64,000 nucleotides of DNA, taken from an uncultured Actinomycetes bacterium (lineage in GTDB: Bacteria > Actinomycetota > Acidimicrobiia > Acidimicrobiales > RAAP-2). A program made the translations under genes and the position numbers. Of the stretch, positions 26,622-35,635 are shown piece by piece. The notes under the pieces were generated by a model. It was given only the letters and a program-made list of their open reading frames with translations, made no database searches and was not told the DNA's origin. The stretch covers positions 62,001-126,000 of the forward strand of contig CAIJYV010000021.1 of assembly GCA_903825035.1 (NCBI GenBank), read 5' to 3'. Position 1 is the first letter of the stretch. Each line of letters starts with the position of its first letter.

Positions 26622-26627
26622 AGACAA

Positions 26628-26633
26628 ATGCTA
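26628..26633 (-). promoter_or_regulatory. -10 box of serB (leaderless)
   Basis: TAGCAT, six bases, ATG on the minus strand; it lies between the MFS stop and serB. Confidence 0.6.
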
Positions 26634-26641
26634 GGTGAGTC

Positions 26642-27889
26642 TCAAGAACGCTCGAGGCGAACTAATTCGACATTGGGATCTGTGCGCGAGTCAAACCGCC
26701 AGAGTGAAGGGAGAGCCAAGGCCACCCCGCCAATTGCCCCGCTGCACGCTAAACCTCCAACGGTGAGCGAGAAGCGCAGCGAGGTCCAGGCGGCCATCGC
26801 GCCCGCGCGAAATTGTCCTGCGGTTGGCCCCACGGCGTAGGAGATCATTTCAATTCCGGCCATTCTTCCGCGCACGGACGGAGGGATTGACTCGTTCCAC
26901 ATCGTCATCCTGAAGATTCCACTAATGGAGTCCGCAACGCCAGCAATAAAGAGCCCAAGGAGAACGAGGACGAGAGAGTTGGAATAGCCGAAGAGGGCAA
27001 TCCCGAGGCCCCAGGTAGCCGCAGCCACCACGATCCATCGTCCGTAATGGTGAACCCGTTTAGTCCAGCTGGATGTCATGGTGCCAAGCACCGCTCCCAC
27101 TGGAATCGCACAGTAGAGCAAGGACAGTGTGAAGCGATAGTGGAAGCGCTCGGCGACGAAGGGCAACATCACAATCGGAAAGGCCAAGAACATAGCCAGC
27201 AGGTCAACAACGTAGGTGCCCACGATGTCGGGTCGACTCTTCGCGTAGGAAATCCCCGCCGAAACGGCCTCACGTTGAGATTCATCATTGCTTTTTTCGA
27301 CCGGTGTCTTGTCGAGTGAACGAAGCAAGAAGAGCGACAGAGTGAATGTCGTCAAGTTCGCGGCGTAGACACTCCACGGCCCTAAGGTCACGGCGGCCAA
27401 CCCGCCAACGGCGGGACCCGCAATTGACGGAATCATGTATCGCAAATTCGCCAGTTGCGAAGCAGCCTTCTGGTGTTCGTGGCGAACCAGTTTTTGATTC
27501 ATCGCCTCGATACTGGGCCGTTGCAAACTGAAGATGCTCACCGTCAAGAACTCATTAACGAATAGCTCCCAGGCTTGTGGGTGCGGGAGCACCGCGTTCA
27601 GCAGTAGCGCCGCCGTGGTCGCCATGGCCGCGAGTTCAGTGGTAATCACAATGCGTCGGCGATTCAATCGGTCCGCTATTACTCCGCCGTAGAGACCAAA
27701 CACGATGAGTGGAACGACGCCCACCAATCCCAACGCTCCGACTTGAATTGGCGAGTGGGTTAGTTGCTTGAGTTGGTAGGGAATGGTGACATAGCTCGCT
27801 TGCGAACCCATGGCGCTGACAAAACCGGCCAGATACAAGCGACGGTACTGTTTGGACTCTCGAAGGGGGGTGAGGTCAACTCCGAGCAT
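26642..27889 (-). CDS. MFS transporter (EntS-like)
   Basis: A 415-residue, twelve-segment major facilitator protein. GGVIADRLNRRR lies between helices 2 and 3, and the overall pattern resembles enterobactin-exporter-like MFS_3 proteins. The substrate is unknown. ATG 27889 overlaps the acyltransferase stop as TAATG, so the two genes are an operon. A role in exporting something modified by the acyltransferase is possible but is only context. Confidence 0.88.
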   Translation of the reverse strand: MLGVDLTPLRESKQYRRLYLAGFVSAMGSQASYVTIPYQLKQLTHSPIQVGALGLVGVVPLIVFGLYGGVIADRLNRRRIVITTELAAMATTAALLLNAVLPHPQAWELFVNEFLTVSIFSLQRPSIEAMNQKLVRHEHQKAASQLANLRYMIPSIAGPAVGGLAAVTLGPWSVYAANLTTFTLSLFLLRSLDKTPVEKSNDESQREAVSAGISYAKSRPDIVGTYVVDLLAMFLAFPIVMLPFVAERFHYRFTLSLLYCAIPVGAVLGTMTSSWTKRVHHYGRWIVVAAATWGLGIALFGYSNSLVLVLLGLFIAGVADSISGIFRMTMWNESIPPSVRGRMAGIEMISYAVGPTAGQFRAGAMAAWTSLRFSLTVGGLACSGAIGGVALALPSLWRFDSRTDPNVELVRLERS

Positions 27890-28530
27890 TATTCTTTTCC
27901 AACCTTCTGCCAAGTCCCCGTTCCAGTACGGGCTTTAACTATTCGAGCCGGTACGCCAGCCAAGACGACGTGACTGGGGAATTCGCCGCGCACTACCGCT
28001 CCCGCTGCCACCACCGTGTTTTCTCCAATTCGCGTGCCGGGAAGGATGACGACATTGGTCGCCAACCACGATCCCGAGCCGATCGAAACGGCAGCTTCGA
28101 TACCCGGTTGCGCGGCAATGGGTGTGTTCGGGTTTTCGTACGTGTGATTTTGATCGGTGATGTACACATTTGGACCAATGAGGACATCCTCGCCAATTTC
28201 AATGTCCCAGTGCCCAACGATGTGAGTACCTCGCCCAACCACTGTTCGTGAACCAATTTTTACTGCCGGCGATTCAATCATCTCTTGGCCCACGGTTATG
28301 CCCGCCGACAAACTCACGTTGGGCCCGATCAACACGCCATTACCGACACGGATATGTTCCGTGTTGTACATAATGCCCTGTGGGGCCATGATTGCTGAAC
28401 CCTGCCCGAAGGAATAGAAACCGCGGGCCTCACGATCCTCGTGGCCAATAACAGCCACTTCATTGAGATACGCCCGAGAACGTCGGACCTGAGCGCCTAA
28501 CCAGTGGCGAAAGCGAAGGCGCAAAGTCAT
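27889..28530 (-). CDS. Hexapeptide-repeat acyltransferase
   Basis: A 213-residue left-handed beta-helix protein. The repeats (IRVGNGVLIGPNVSLSAGI, then IGSRTVVGRGTHI, IGEDVLIGPNVYI, IGSGSWLATNVVI) run through residues 60-195, with a DQNH catalytic-type His and the ending AGVPARIV typical of O-acetyltransferases. It has a cytoplasmic N-terminus with no membrane segment. ATG 28530 is six bases after TACTGT, so leaderless. The acceptor is not known; the MFS exporter follows in the same operon. Confidence 0.88.
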   Translation of the reverse strand: MTLRLRFRHWLGAQVRRSRAYLNEVAVIGHEDREARGFYSFGQGSAIMAPQGIMYNTEHIRVGNGVLIGPNVSLSAGITVGQEMIESPAVKIGSRTVVGRGTHIVGHWDIEIGEDVLIGPNVYITDQNHTYENPNTPIAAQPGIEAAVSIGSGSWLATNVVILPGTRIGENTVVAAGAVVRGEFPSHVVLAGVPARIVKARTGTGTWQKVGKE

Positions 28531-28536
28531 CCCTAC

Positions 28537-28542
28537 ACAGTA
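28537..28542 (-). promoter_or_regulatory. -10 box of the acyltransferase-MFS operon (leaderless)
   Basis: TACTGT, six bases, ATG on the minus strand, just beyond the recA terminator. Confidence 0.55.
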
Positions 28543-28549
28543 GGTACAA

Positions 28550-28584
28550 AACAACAAAGGCCCGGCGCATTGCGCCGGGCCTTT
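28550..28584 (-). terminator. Intrinsic terminator of recA
   Basis: A near-perfect 12-14 bp GC-rich stem (28556-28569 with 28571-28584), followed on the minus strand by a T-rich tract. It begins 16 bases after the recA stop. Confidence 0.85.
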
Positions 28585-28599
28585 GTGTTGGCGAACTGA

Positions 28600-29661
28600 C
28601 TATTCGGCGCTAATTGGGGCGTCGATGTCCAGTTCTGCTTCCACGGTGGTGCCAACTACATCAGGCGAGAGCTCCTTGGCCATGTGCTCGCGCACGCGCC
28701 CATCAATCTCGGCCATCATCGAAGGATTCTCGCGCAGGGTGTTCTTGGCGTTTTCACGGCCCTGGCCCATCTGCTCACCCTCGTAGGTGAACCAAGCGCC
28801 AGCCTTCTTCACAAAGCCCATCTCAACTGCGACGTCGAGGACGGATCCTTCGCGGCTGATTCCTTCGCCGTACATGATGTCAAACTCCGCTTGCTTGAAC
28901 GGAGCGGCGACCTTGTTCTTCACGACCTTCACACGCGTGCGGTTTCCCACGACGTCGGTGCCATCTTTGATTGACTCGATGCGACGAATATCCAGACGAA
29001 CCGAGGAGTAGAACTTCAGTGCGCGTCCACCAGGGGTTACCTCTGGCGAGCCGTACATCACACCAATCTTTTCGCGCAACTGGTTGATGAAGAGTGCCAC
29101 GGTGTTCGAACGTGAGAGTCCACCGGTCAACTTGCGAAGTGCTTGGCTCATCAAACGCGCCTGGAGACCAACGTGCGAGTCACCCATGTCGCCTTCGATT
29201 TCGGCGCGAGGAGTCAGGGCCGCGACTGAGTCGATGACGAGTACGTCAAGGGCTCCGGAGCGAATAAGCATGTCGGCAATTTCCAACGCCTGCTCACCAG
29301 TATCGGGTTGGGAGATCAAGAGGTCGTCCACGTTCACGCCAATAGCGCGGGCGTAGACGGGGTCCATCGCGTGTTCGGCGTCGATGTAGGCGCACACGCC
29401 ACCATTGCGCTGGGCTTCGGCGACAACGTGCATAGCCAGGGTTGACTTACCAGAAGACTCGGGACCATAGAGCTCGACGATTCGACCCTTGGGTAGTCCA
29501 CCGATTCCCAGTGCCATGTCGAGAGCGAGCGCTCCGGTGGGGATGGCCTCGATGTTGAAGTTCAGGTTCTCACCCATGCGCATGATCGAGCCCTTGCCGA
29601 ACTGCTTTTCAATCTGGCCGAGGGCCGTTTCGAGGGCTTTTGCCTTGTCCTCTGTTGCCAT
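28600..29661 (-). CDS. recA: Recombinase A
   Basis: A 353-residue RecA strand-exchange ATPase that also triggers LexA self-cleavage. Walker A is [23 protein letters not shown] follows in the L2 region. The ATG at 29661 (MATEDKAKA) has AAGGAG five to six bases before it. An SOS box lies about 85 bases upstream, and a terminator follows. It is downstream of cinA, a common actinobacterial order. Confidence 0.97.
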   Translation of the reverse strand: MATEDKAKALETALGQIEKQFGKGSIMRMGENLNFNIEAIPTGALALDMALGIGGLPKGRIVELYGPESSGKSTLAMHVVAEAQRNGGVCAYIDAEHAMDPVYARAIGVNVDDLLISQPDTGEQALEIADMLIRSGALDVLVIDSVAALTPRAEIEGDMGDSHVGLQARLMSQALRKLTGGLSRSNTVALFINQLREKIGVMYGSPEVTPGGRALKFYSSVRLDIRRIESIKDGTDVVGNRTRVKVVKNKVAAPFKQAEFDIMYGEGISREGSVLDVAVEMGFVKKAGAWFTYEGEQMGQGRENAKNTLRENPSMMAEIDGRVREHMAKELSPDVVGTTVEAELDIDAPISAE

Positions 29662-29686
29662 GTTTTTCTCCTTGTTCTGTATGACG

Positions 29687-29710
29687 GGACAAGTTAGATG
29701 CCCCTTGTCA
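29687..29710 (-). repeat. Inverted repeat in the recA leader
   Basis: GACAAG-N10-CTTGTC lies 27-49 bases upstream of the recA ATG and could form a small hairpin in the leader. Its role is unknown. Confidence 0.4.
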
Positions 29711-29744
29711 CATCGGTCGTGCTCCGCTGGAAATAAAGGTACTA

Positions 29745-29758
29745 CGAACAAGTGTTCG
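29745..29758. promoter_or_regulatory. LexA (SOS) box upstream of recA
   Basis: CGAACAAGTGTTCG matches the Gram-positive/actinobacterial LexA consensus CGAAC-N4-GTTCG exactly. It lies about 85 bases upstream of the recA start and identifies recA as SOS-inducible. Confidence 0.9.
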
Positions 29759-29802
29759 TATGGTGGATTTCTTTGGAAATATTTCCCTGAAATTATGGGG
29801 TT

Positions 29803-31056
29803 TCAGCCACCAAAGTGTTGCCGCAGGGCGTTGAGCGCGCCAATTGCCGCGTAATTGCGCACTCGTTGACGGTCACCGGGAACTCGTAATTGCACGTGGG
29901 TGAGTGAAACTCCAATGGCGATGCCAACGAAAACGGTTCCCACGGGCTGGCCATCTTGTTCTTCTGGTCCGGCCACCCCCGTGATGGAAATTGCGATGTC
30001 ACTCTTGAGCAACTCGCGAACGCCCTTAGCCATGGCTTCGGCGGCATCGCCGCTCACGACCGGACCGACTGGCACATTGAGAACGTCGAATTTCACTTCG
30101 CTCGCGTAACTCACCACTCCACCGCGGAACCAGTTCGAAGCCCCCGAAACGTTCACCAGTCGCGAGGCGATGAGTCCGCCGGTCAACGATTCGGCGACGG
30201 CGAGGGTTTCTCCTCGCTCAATCAACAGTTTGGCAATCGCGTATTCCATTGTTTCGTCGTCGACACCAAAGAAAACGTCCCCGCAGGTTGACTCAACGAT
30301 CTCTCGAACGCGACTCTCCTCTTCGGCGATCAAAGCAGCGGCGTTGGCCTCATCGGTCCCACGAGCCGTGATGCGAATTTTGATTCCCTCAATACCCGAG
30401 GCTAGAAAAGCGAGGGTGATGCGGGGATTGTTCTCGAGATCAACGAAGCGTTCGGCGAGCACTTCAGCGAGTCTCGATTCGGCGGCCCCCCAGGTGCGAA
30501 GCACGCGAGACTTGATAACGGCCCGTTCGCCATTCGCCTGAGCCTTGGCGAGCAGGTCGGGCAAGATGGCGCGCTCGAACATCTCTTGCATCTCGTAGGG
30601 AACGCCGGGCACGGCGTAAAAGGTGTGTTGGCCCACGGGACAAATCAAACCTGGGGCGGTGCCCCGATTCTGGGGAATCACCGCAGCGCCAACGGGCACT
30701 TGGGCCTGCAGCAGATTGTTCTCGGGCATTTCGCGTCCCCGGCCAGTAAACATCTCTCGAATAACGCTCACCAGTTCAGGTTGTTCAACCAGCTCAACGC
30801 CCATCAAGTCGGCCAGGGCAGCACGGGTGATGTCATCTTGCGTTGGCCCCAGTCCACCACAGGTAATAATCGCGTCACTGCGCGACATCGCCACCCTTAA
30901 CGCAGCGATGATCCGCTCGTGGTTGTCCCCCACGTGCTGGTGAAAGTGCGAGGCAATGCCGTTAGCGGCGAGCTGTTCGCCTAACCACTGAGCGTTGGTA
31001 TCGGCGATTTGGCCCAGCAAGAGCTCGGTGCCGATGGCGACAATTTCAACTCTCAC
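29803..31056 (-). CDS. cinA: CinA-family protein / nicotinamide-nucleotide amidase
   Basis: A 417-residue two-domain protein. The N-terminal molybdopterin-binding-like domain (about 1-165) begins VEIVAIGTELLLGQ and has CGGLGPTQDD; the C-terminal domain (about 255-417) has VAESLTGGLIASR and ITGVAGP, typical of PncC-type NMN deamidase. It probably recycles NMN. GTG 31056 starts 11 bases inside the pgsA end. It lies in the rimO-pgsA-cinA run, with recA next. Confidence 0.94.
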   Translation of the reverse strand: MRVEIVAIGTELLLGQIADTNAQWLGEQLAANGIASHFHQHVGDNHERIIAALRVAMSRSDAIITCGGLGPTQDDITRAALADLMGVELVEQPELVSVIREMFTGRGREMPENNLLQAQVPVGAAVIPQNRGTAPGLICPVGQHTFYAVPGVPYEMQEMFERAILPDLLAKAQANGERAVIKSRVLRTWGAAESRLAEVLAERFVDLENNPRITLAFLASGIEGIKIRITARGTDEANAAALIAEEESRVREIVESTCGDVFFGVDDETMEYAIAKLLIERGETLAVAESLTGGLIASRLVNVSGASNWFRGGVVSYASEVKFDVLNVPVGPVVSGDAAEAMAKGVRELLKSDIAISITGVAGPEEQDGQPVGTVFVGIAIGVSLTHVQLRVPGDRQRVRNYAAIGALNALRQHFGG

Positions 31057-31609
31057 GAGCGAAAATCTTCTTCCCCGCTTCGTAGTACTGCCAACCGGTG
31101 TAGAGGGTGAAGCCCGCCGCTACCCAAATTGTGATGTACGCGACAATGAGGTGGTGGCCAAAGAAGGGCAGGACGCAAAAAGCAATCGCCCAGTCTTGGA
31201 TGAAGGTCTTCCACTTCGCAATCTTGCTCGCGGGGATTGAAACGCCTCGACGCGCTGCGCGCGAACGGTGAATGCTCATCCAGATCTCACGCAGGGTGAT
31301 GATTATCGAAGGGATAATGAATCCAGACACGTGGACGTAGATCAATGCGTAGAGTCCGCCGAGAACGAGAATCTTGTCCGCCAGTGGGTCGAGGTAGGCG
31401 CCCGCAGTTGTCGTGCCGTGCCGCCGAGCGATGATTCCGTCGAAGTAGTCCGAAGCGGCCGCCAAGAAACCCACCACGCAGGTCAACCAATACACCCGGT
31501 GGTGAATGATCATAAAAATAAAGAGGGGTGAGACCAATAGGCGAAAAGCGGTCAGCAGATTCGCGGGCGTCGCCAGCGCGGTTGGTCCGTAGGTGCGTTC
31601 GGTGCTCAT
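31046..31609 (-). CDS. pgsA: CDP-alcohol phosphatidyltransferase (phosphatidylglycerophosphate synthase type)
   Basis: A 187-residue membrane enzyme with four to five hydrophobic segments. The catalytic DGxxAR...GxxxDxxxD motif is visible as DYFDGIIARRHG...GAYLDPLADK (residues 54-79). It transfers a phosphatidyl group from CDP-diacylglycerol, most likely to glycerol-3-phosphate. The ATG overlaps the rimO stop as ATGA. Close relatives use inositol phosphate, so the exact acceptor is inferred. Confidence 0.9.
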   Translation of the reverse strand: MSTERTYGPTALATPANLLTAFRLLVSPLFIFMIIHHRVYWLTCVVGFLAAASDYFDGIIARRHGTTTAGAYLDPLADKILVLGGLYALIYVHVSGFIIPSIIITLREIWMSIHRSRAARRGVSIPASKIAKWKTFIQDWAIAFCVLPFFGHHLIVAYITIWVAAGFTLYTGWQYYEAGKKIFARES

Positions 31610-32907
31610 GCCAGTACTGCCTCCAAATCGGTGCCGTGGCTGGCGGTAATCAGACCCTCAACCACACTTCCCACGTTAAGGGAACTATCCACCATAACGA
31701 TGCCATCAATTTCGGGGCATTCACCGGTAGAACGAGCCACTCCGGGAGAATCAACCAGCAATTGCAAAGTCGATCCCACGAGCGCGTCACGCTTGCGGGC
31801 GGTGATCCGGTCTTGAATTTCACTCACCTCACGCAAACGCTCGAGGGCGAGTTCGTGGGGGATCTGGTCGGCTAGATCGTGCGCGTGCGTACCCTCTTCG
31901 GCACTGTAGGTAAAGAAGCCGGCCCAGTCCAGTTCGGCCGCTTCGAGGAAGGAAATGAGGTTTCGCTGGTCCTCTTCGGTCTCGCCGGGGTACCCCAAGA
32001 TGAATGAGGAGCGGAAGGTGGCCTTGGGTTCGCGAGCTCGAATCGCTTCGATGCGCTCTAAGAAACGCTCTCCGTCGCCCCAGCGGCGCATCGCGCGCAG
32101 TAACGGTCGCGAGGAGTGCTGCAAGGAGAGGTCGAAGTAGGGCACGCCCGTTTCGAGGATGGTATCGATGAGCCCACTCGTCAGACCCGAAGGGTACAGG
32201 TACAACAAGCGAACACGCTCGGCCATTGAGCTGAGTTCTTTGGTGAGTTCAATCAATGGTTGGGTGCCGCCTTCATCAAGGACCTCAACCGCTTCGCCCA
32301 ATTTGCCACGACGTCGGTCGTGTCCCCAGCTCGCCAAGTCTTGCGCGATCAATACCAATTCCTTTACGCCACCATCAATCAGTGAGCGAGCCTCCGAGAT
32401 GATTTCTTCGCGTGAACGCGAGCGTTGGTCACCACGGAAGGTGGGGATGGCACAGAACCCGCAACGACGGTCACACCCTTCGGCAATCTTGATGTAGGCC
32501 CAGGGAACTGATACTGCGGGACGAGGCAGGTTGAGTAGGTCAAAATCCGAGGTGGGCTTGCTACCCAGGGTGACCTTGGTCCCACTGGGTGCGGTTAAGG
32601 ATTCGTTAAAACCGGCCACGAGGTCTACTTCGGGAAGAGCCTCTTGCAATTCGTGTCCGTACCGTTCGGCCATGCAACCAGTCACAACGAGTCGCGCGTT
32701 CTTGGTCTTTCGCTCGGCGAGCTCTAACACGGTCTCGATTGACTCTGCTCGGGCCTCTTCGATGAAGGCGCACGTATTAGCCACCACCAAGTCCGCCTCT
32801 TCAGCGGTGTCGGCGGCAGAGTACCCCTGGGTTACGAGTAGACCAGCGAGTTTTTCTGAGTCGACGTGGTTCTTCGGGCAACCCATTGTTTCAATCCAGT
32901 AGCGCAC
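31606..32907 (-). CDS. rimO: Ribosomal protein S12 methylthiotransferase RimO
   Basis: A radical-SAM methylthiotransferase that modifies S12 Asp. The N-terminal domain has the three cluster cysteines Cys10, Cys46 and Cys78 (MGCPKN, NTCAF, TGCMA); the radical-SAM cluster is Cys145, Cys149 and Cys152 in CDRRCGFC. A TRAM-like C-terminal domain follows, about 433 residues in all. GTG 32907 is chosen because MRYWIETMGCPKN aligns with family starts; GTG 32919 is possible. It lies behind tRNA-Ser(GCU), separated by a strong hairpin. Confidence 0.94.
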   Translation of the reverse strand: MRYWIETMGCPKNHVDSEKLAGLLVTQGYSAADTAEEADLVVANTCAFIEEARAESIETVLELAERKTKNARLVVTGCMAERYGHELQEALPEVDLVAGFNESLTAPSGTKVTLGSKPTSDFDLLNLPRPAVSVPWAYIKIAEGCDRRCGFCAIPTFRGDQRSRSREEIISEARSLIDGGVKELVLIAQDLASWGHDRRRGKLGEAVEVLDEGGTQPLIELTKELSSMAERVRLLYLYPSGLTSGLIDTILETGVPYFDLSLQHSSRPLLRAMRRWGDGERFLERIEAIRAREPKATFRSSFILGYPGETEEDQRNLISFLEAAELDWAGFFTYSAEEGTHAHDLADQIPHELALERLREVSEIQDRITARKRDALVGSTLQLLVDSPGVARSTGECPEIDGIVMVDSSLNVGSVVEGLITASHGTDLEAVLA

Positions 32908-32923
32908 GACTCTCCTCACGTGA

Positions 32924-32952
32924 CAACACCGAGCGCTGGGCGCTCGGTGTTG
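32924..32952. repeat. 13-bp perfect hairpin between tRNA-Ser and rimO
   Basis: Arms 32924-32936 and 32940-32952 with a three-base loop. On the minus strand it starts two bases after the tRNA CCA end but has no U tract, so it is either a weak terminator or a processing structure. Confidence 0.7.
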
Positions 32953-32953
32953 A

Positions 32954-33047
32954 TGGCGGAGAGGGAGGGATTTGAACCCTCGGGCCCGATTTCTCAGGCC
33001 GCATTCTTAGCAGGAATGTGGTTTAAACCGTACTCACCCACCTCTCC
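32954..33047 (-). tRNA. tRNA-Ser(GCU)
   Basis: Class II tRNA with acceptor pairs GGAGAGG/CCTCTCC, anticodon loop CTGCTAA (anticodon GCU, reading AGC and AGU), long variable arm, T-loop GTTCAAATC and encoded CCA (32954-32956). Confidence 0.95.
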
Positions 33048-33056
33048 AGGGTTCCC

Positions 33057-33062
33057 ATCCTA
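33057..33062 (-). promoter_or_regulatory. -10 box of tRNA-Ser(GCU)
   Basis: TAGGAT, nine bases before the mature 5' end of the tRNA, leaving only about three bases of leader. Confidence 0.5.
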
Positions 33063-33108
33063 TTAGTTATTGCGAACCCACTCCAACGGTCGACCCGCCA
33101 GTTTTGGG

Positions 33109-33114
33109 TACTAT
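33109..33114 (+). promoter_or_regulatory. Putative -10 box of the amino-acid importer operon
   Basis: TACTAT, about 30 bases before the ATG at 33145, giving a leader of about 24 bases that holds GAAAGG. Confidence 0.5.
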
Positions 33115-33144
33115 TTTGAGCACAATCAACTCAGAAAGGCTGCC

Positions 33145-34014
33145 ATGCGCGCTCTTCGATTTACCGTTGCTGGACTCACCGCCGCCACCTTGTTAACCAC
33201 CTTGAGCCTGGGGGCTACCTCCGCGGTGGCAGCGACCACGGTGGCGAGTTGCCAGAGCCAGATTGCCAGTTTGGAAAAGACCAGCGGCACCTTAACCATC
33301 GCTACCGACAACCCCGGTTACACCCCCTGGTTCGTCAACAACAAGCCCACCAACGGCAAGGGATACGAGTCTGCCGTGGGCTACGCGATCGCCAAGACCC
33401 TGGGCGTGGCGAAGAAAAATGTCAAGTGGGTGACCGAAGCCTTCGACAACTCCTACGCGCCCGGTGCGAAGAGTTTTGACTTTGACCTCAACGAAATTTC
33501 CTACACCGCTGATCGCGCGAAGGCCGTTGACCTCTCGGTGAGTTACTACGACGTGCAGCAATCAATCGTTGCCTTAAAGGGCAGCGCGATTGCGAAGAAG
33601 CACTCGGCCGCTCAATTGAAGACCTACAAGTACGGTGACCAGATTGGCACCACCGGACTCGCCTTCATCAACAACCAGATCATGCCGACCACTCCCGCTC
33701 GCGTCTACTCGACGCTTGACGCAGCGGTGGCCGCTCTCCAGAGTCACCAGATTGACGCCATCGTGATCGACACTCCGTCAGGTCAGTACATGGCCTCAGC
33801 TCAGATCGTCGACAAAAAGGGTAAGTCACTCGCCACCCAGGTTGGTCGCTTTCCGAGTACCGGTGAGCACTACAGCGCACTCTTGCAAAAGGGTTCAAAG
33901 TTGACCGCTTGCGTAAACGCCGCAATTTCCCAGTTGAACACCAACGGAACAATTGCCAAGTTGCAAAAGAAGTGGCTCAACATCTACACCTCCGTTCCTA
34001 AGATCAAGCCCTAA
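33145..34014 (+). CDS. Amino-acid ABC transporter, substrate-binding protein
   Basis: A 289-residue SBP_bac_3-type protein. A signal peptide spans about residues 1-30 and ends SAVAA with no lipobox. The mature part has TIATDNPGYTPWFVN, the FDFDLNEISYTADRAKAVDLSVSYY hinge region and DAIVIDTPSGQYMA. Together with the following permease and ATPase it imports a polar amino acid or similar solute. ATG 33145 has GAAAGG five bases upstream, so earlier in-frame codons are rejected. Confidence 0.92.
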   Translation: MRALRFTVAGLTAATLLTTLSLGATSAVAATTVASCQSQIASLEKTSGTLTIATDNPGYTPWFVNNKPTNGKGYESAVGYAIAKTLGVAKKNVKWVTEAFDNSYAPGAKSFDFDLNEISYTADRAKAVDLSVSYYDVQQSIVALKGSAIAKKHSAAQLKTYKYGDQIGTTGLAFINNQIMPTTPARVYSTLDAAVAALQSHQIDAIVIDTPSGQYMASAQIVDKKGKSLATQVGRFPSTGEHYSALLQKGSKLTACVNAAISQLNTNGTIAKLQKKWLNIYTSVPKIKP

Positions 34015-34016
34015 TC

Positions 34017-34904
34017 GTGTCGCATTCCGCCGACGCAGGTTCGTCGGAAACCCCAAATCTGCTCCTTCCACCTCGACGGCGGTGGATGAGTGGACGTCGG
34101 GCGATTGTTGCAAGTTCTCTCTCGAGTCTCCTAATCGTGGGGGCGATTGTGGCCATCTTGTACCTCGCGCCCGGTGGCGCAACGGTTCGTAACGCATTCT
34201 TTGATCCCCACTCGATGTGGCAGGCCCTAGTTGGTGACCCCAGCAAGGGTCTGTCCTCAGTGGGCAAGGGACTGCTCACCAACGCTTGGATGTTTGTCGT
34301 CGCCGAAGCGTTGGTGTTGGTCTGTGGGTTGTTGCTCGCGTGGGTGCGATTAAGCCACTCGCCGGTGCTCTTTCCATTCCGAGTCCTCTCGACGATGTAC
34401 ACCGACGTCTTTCGTGGCGTACCCATCCTGCTCGTGATCTTTGTGGTGGGTTTCGGTGTACCGGCCCTGCAACTCGGCACCATCTCAAACCAGTCACCGG
34501 CTGTGTACGGCGTGGCGGCCCTCACCATTACCTACAGCGCCTACGTCGCCGAAGTATTCCGCGCTGGTATCTACGCCGTTCCGCAAGGGCAACTCTTGGC
34601 CGCCCGTTCACTGGGCCTCGCGCACTCGACCACGATGCGGCGCGTCATCTTGCCCCAAGCGGTCCGCACCGTCATTCCACCCCTCTTGAACGACTTCATC
34701 TCCCTGCAAAAAGACACCGCACTCGTTTCGACCCTCGGCGCGATTGAAGCAACCCGCGCAGCGCAGATCTACGCCTCGACCGAATTCAACTTCTCGAGTT
34801 ACACCGTGGCCTCGCTCTTATTCTTGGCACTAACGATTCCCCTCACCCGTTTCACCGACCGCCTGATTGCCAAGGACCGGACTAAGCGACTGGCGAACGT
34901 ATGA
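34017..34904 (+). CDS. Amino-acid ABC transporter, permease
   Basis: A 295-residue permease of the polar amino-acid (HisM-like) family. It has an N-terminal basic segment, five or more membrane helices and the EAA-type loop AARSLGLAHSTTMRRVILPQA (residues about 198-218). It starts with GTG two bases after the binding-protein stop. The ATPase gene overlaps its end as ATGA. Confidence 0.92.
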   Translation: MSHSADAGSSETPNLLLPPRRRWMSGRRAIVASSLSSLLIVGAIVAILYLAPGGATVRNAFFDPHSMWQALVGDPSKGLSSVGKGLLTNAWMFVVAEALVLVCGLLLAWVRLSHSPVLFPFRVLSTMYTDVFRGVPILLVIFVVGFGVPALQLGTISNQSPAVYGVAALTITYSAYVAEVFRAGIYAVPQGQLLAARSLGLAHSTTMRRVILPQAVRTVIPPLLNDFISLQKDTALVSTLGAIEATRAAQIYASTEFNFSSYTVASLLFLALTIPLTRFTDRLIAKDRTKRLANV

Positions 34905-35635
34905 GCGAAATCGTTCTCTCACTCGCTAACGTCACGAAGAGGTTTGGCGACCATGAGGTTCTCGAGGGCGTGTCCCTCGATCTCCACTCGCACGAGGTCG
35001 TCGCGCTCATTGGGCACTCCGGCTCGGGCAAGTCGACTTTGCTGCGTTGCGCCAACCTGCTCGAGCCCGTGAGTTCGGGCGCCATCTCGCTCTTTGGTCA
35101 AAATCTGCAGGACCCCAACATTGACGAAGATGCCGTCCGTCGCCACATCGGCATGGTGTTTCAGTCCTTTAATCTCTTCCCTCACCTGAGCGTGCTCGAT
35201 AACGTCATGCTCGGACCCATTCACTCGCTGAAAGAACCCAAGGAAATCGCCCGTGAACGCGCCCTCGGACTCTTAGAGCGCATCGGACTAGCTAACCGCG
35301 CCCAGGAGTTCCCCGACCGACTCTCGGGTGGGCAACAACAGCGCGTGGCCATTGTCCGCTCGTTGGCCATGCAGCCAGCGCTCTTATTACTCGATGAGGT
35401 CACCAGCGCGCTCGACCCCACTCTCGTTGGTGAGGTCCTCGACCTACTTCGCGAACTCGCAGCGCAGGGAACGACCATGTTGATCGCTACGCACGAGATG
35501 AACTTCTGTCGTGAGGTGGCGAGTCGGGTGGCCTTCTTGCACCAAGGTCGCTTGGTGGAGATTGGTTCAGCCAAAGAAATTTTTGAGAGTCCCCAGCACG
35601 TGGAGACCAAGCGTTTTTTAGAGCGCGTTAGTTAA
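34901..35635 (+). CDS. Amino-acid ABC transporter, ATP-binding protein
   Basis: A 244-residue GlnQ-like ATPase: Walker A GHSGSGKST, Q-loop FQSFNLFPH, signature LSGGQQQRVAI, Walker B LLLLDEVTSALD and the switch His in ATHEM. The Walker B region has DEV where most relatives have DEP. ATG 34901 lies within ATGA. The stop is shared with the convergent NUDIX gene (TTAA, 35632-35635). Confidence 0.94.
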   Translation: MSEIVLSLANVTKRFGDHEVLEGVSLDLHSHEVVALIGHSGSGKSTLLRCANLLEPVSSGAISLFGQNLQDPNIDEDAVRRHIGMVFQSFNLFPHLSVLDNVMLGPIHSLKEPKEIARERALGLLERIGLANRAQEFPDRLSGGQQQRVAIVRSLAMQPALLLLDEVTSALDPTLVGEVLDLLRELAAQGTTMLIATHEMNFCREVASRVAFLHQGRLVEIGSAKEIFESPQHVETKRFLERVS

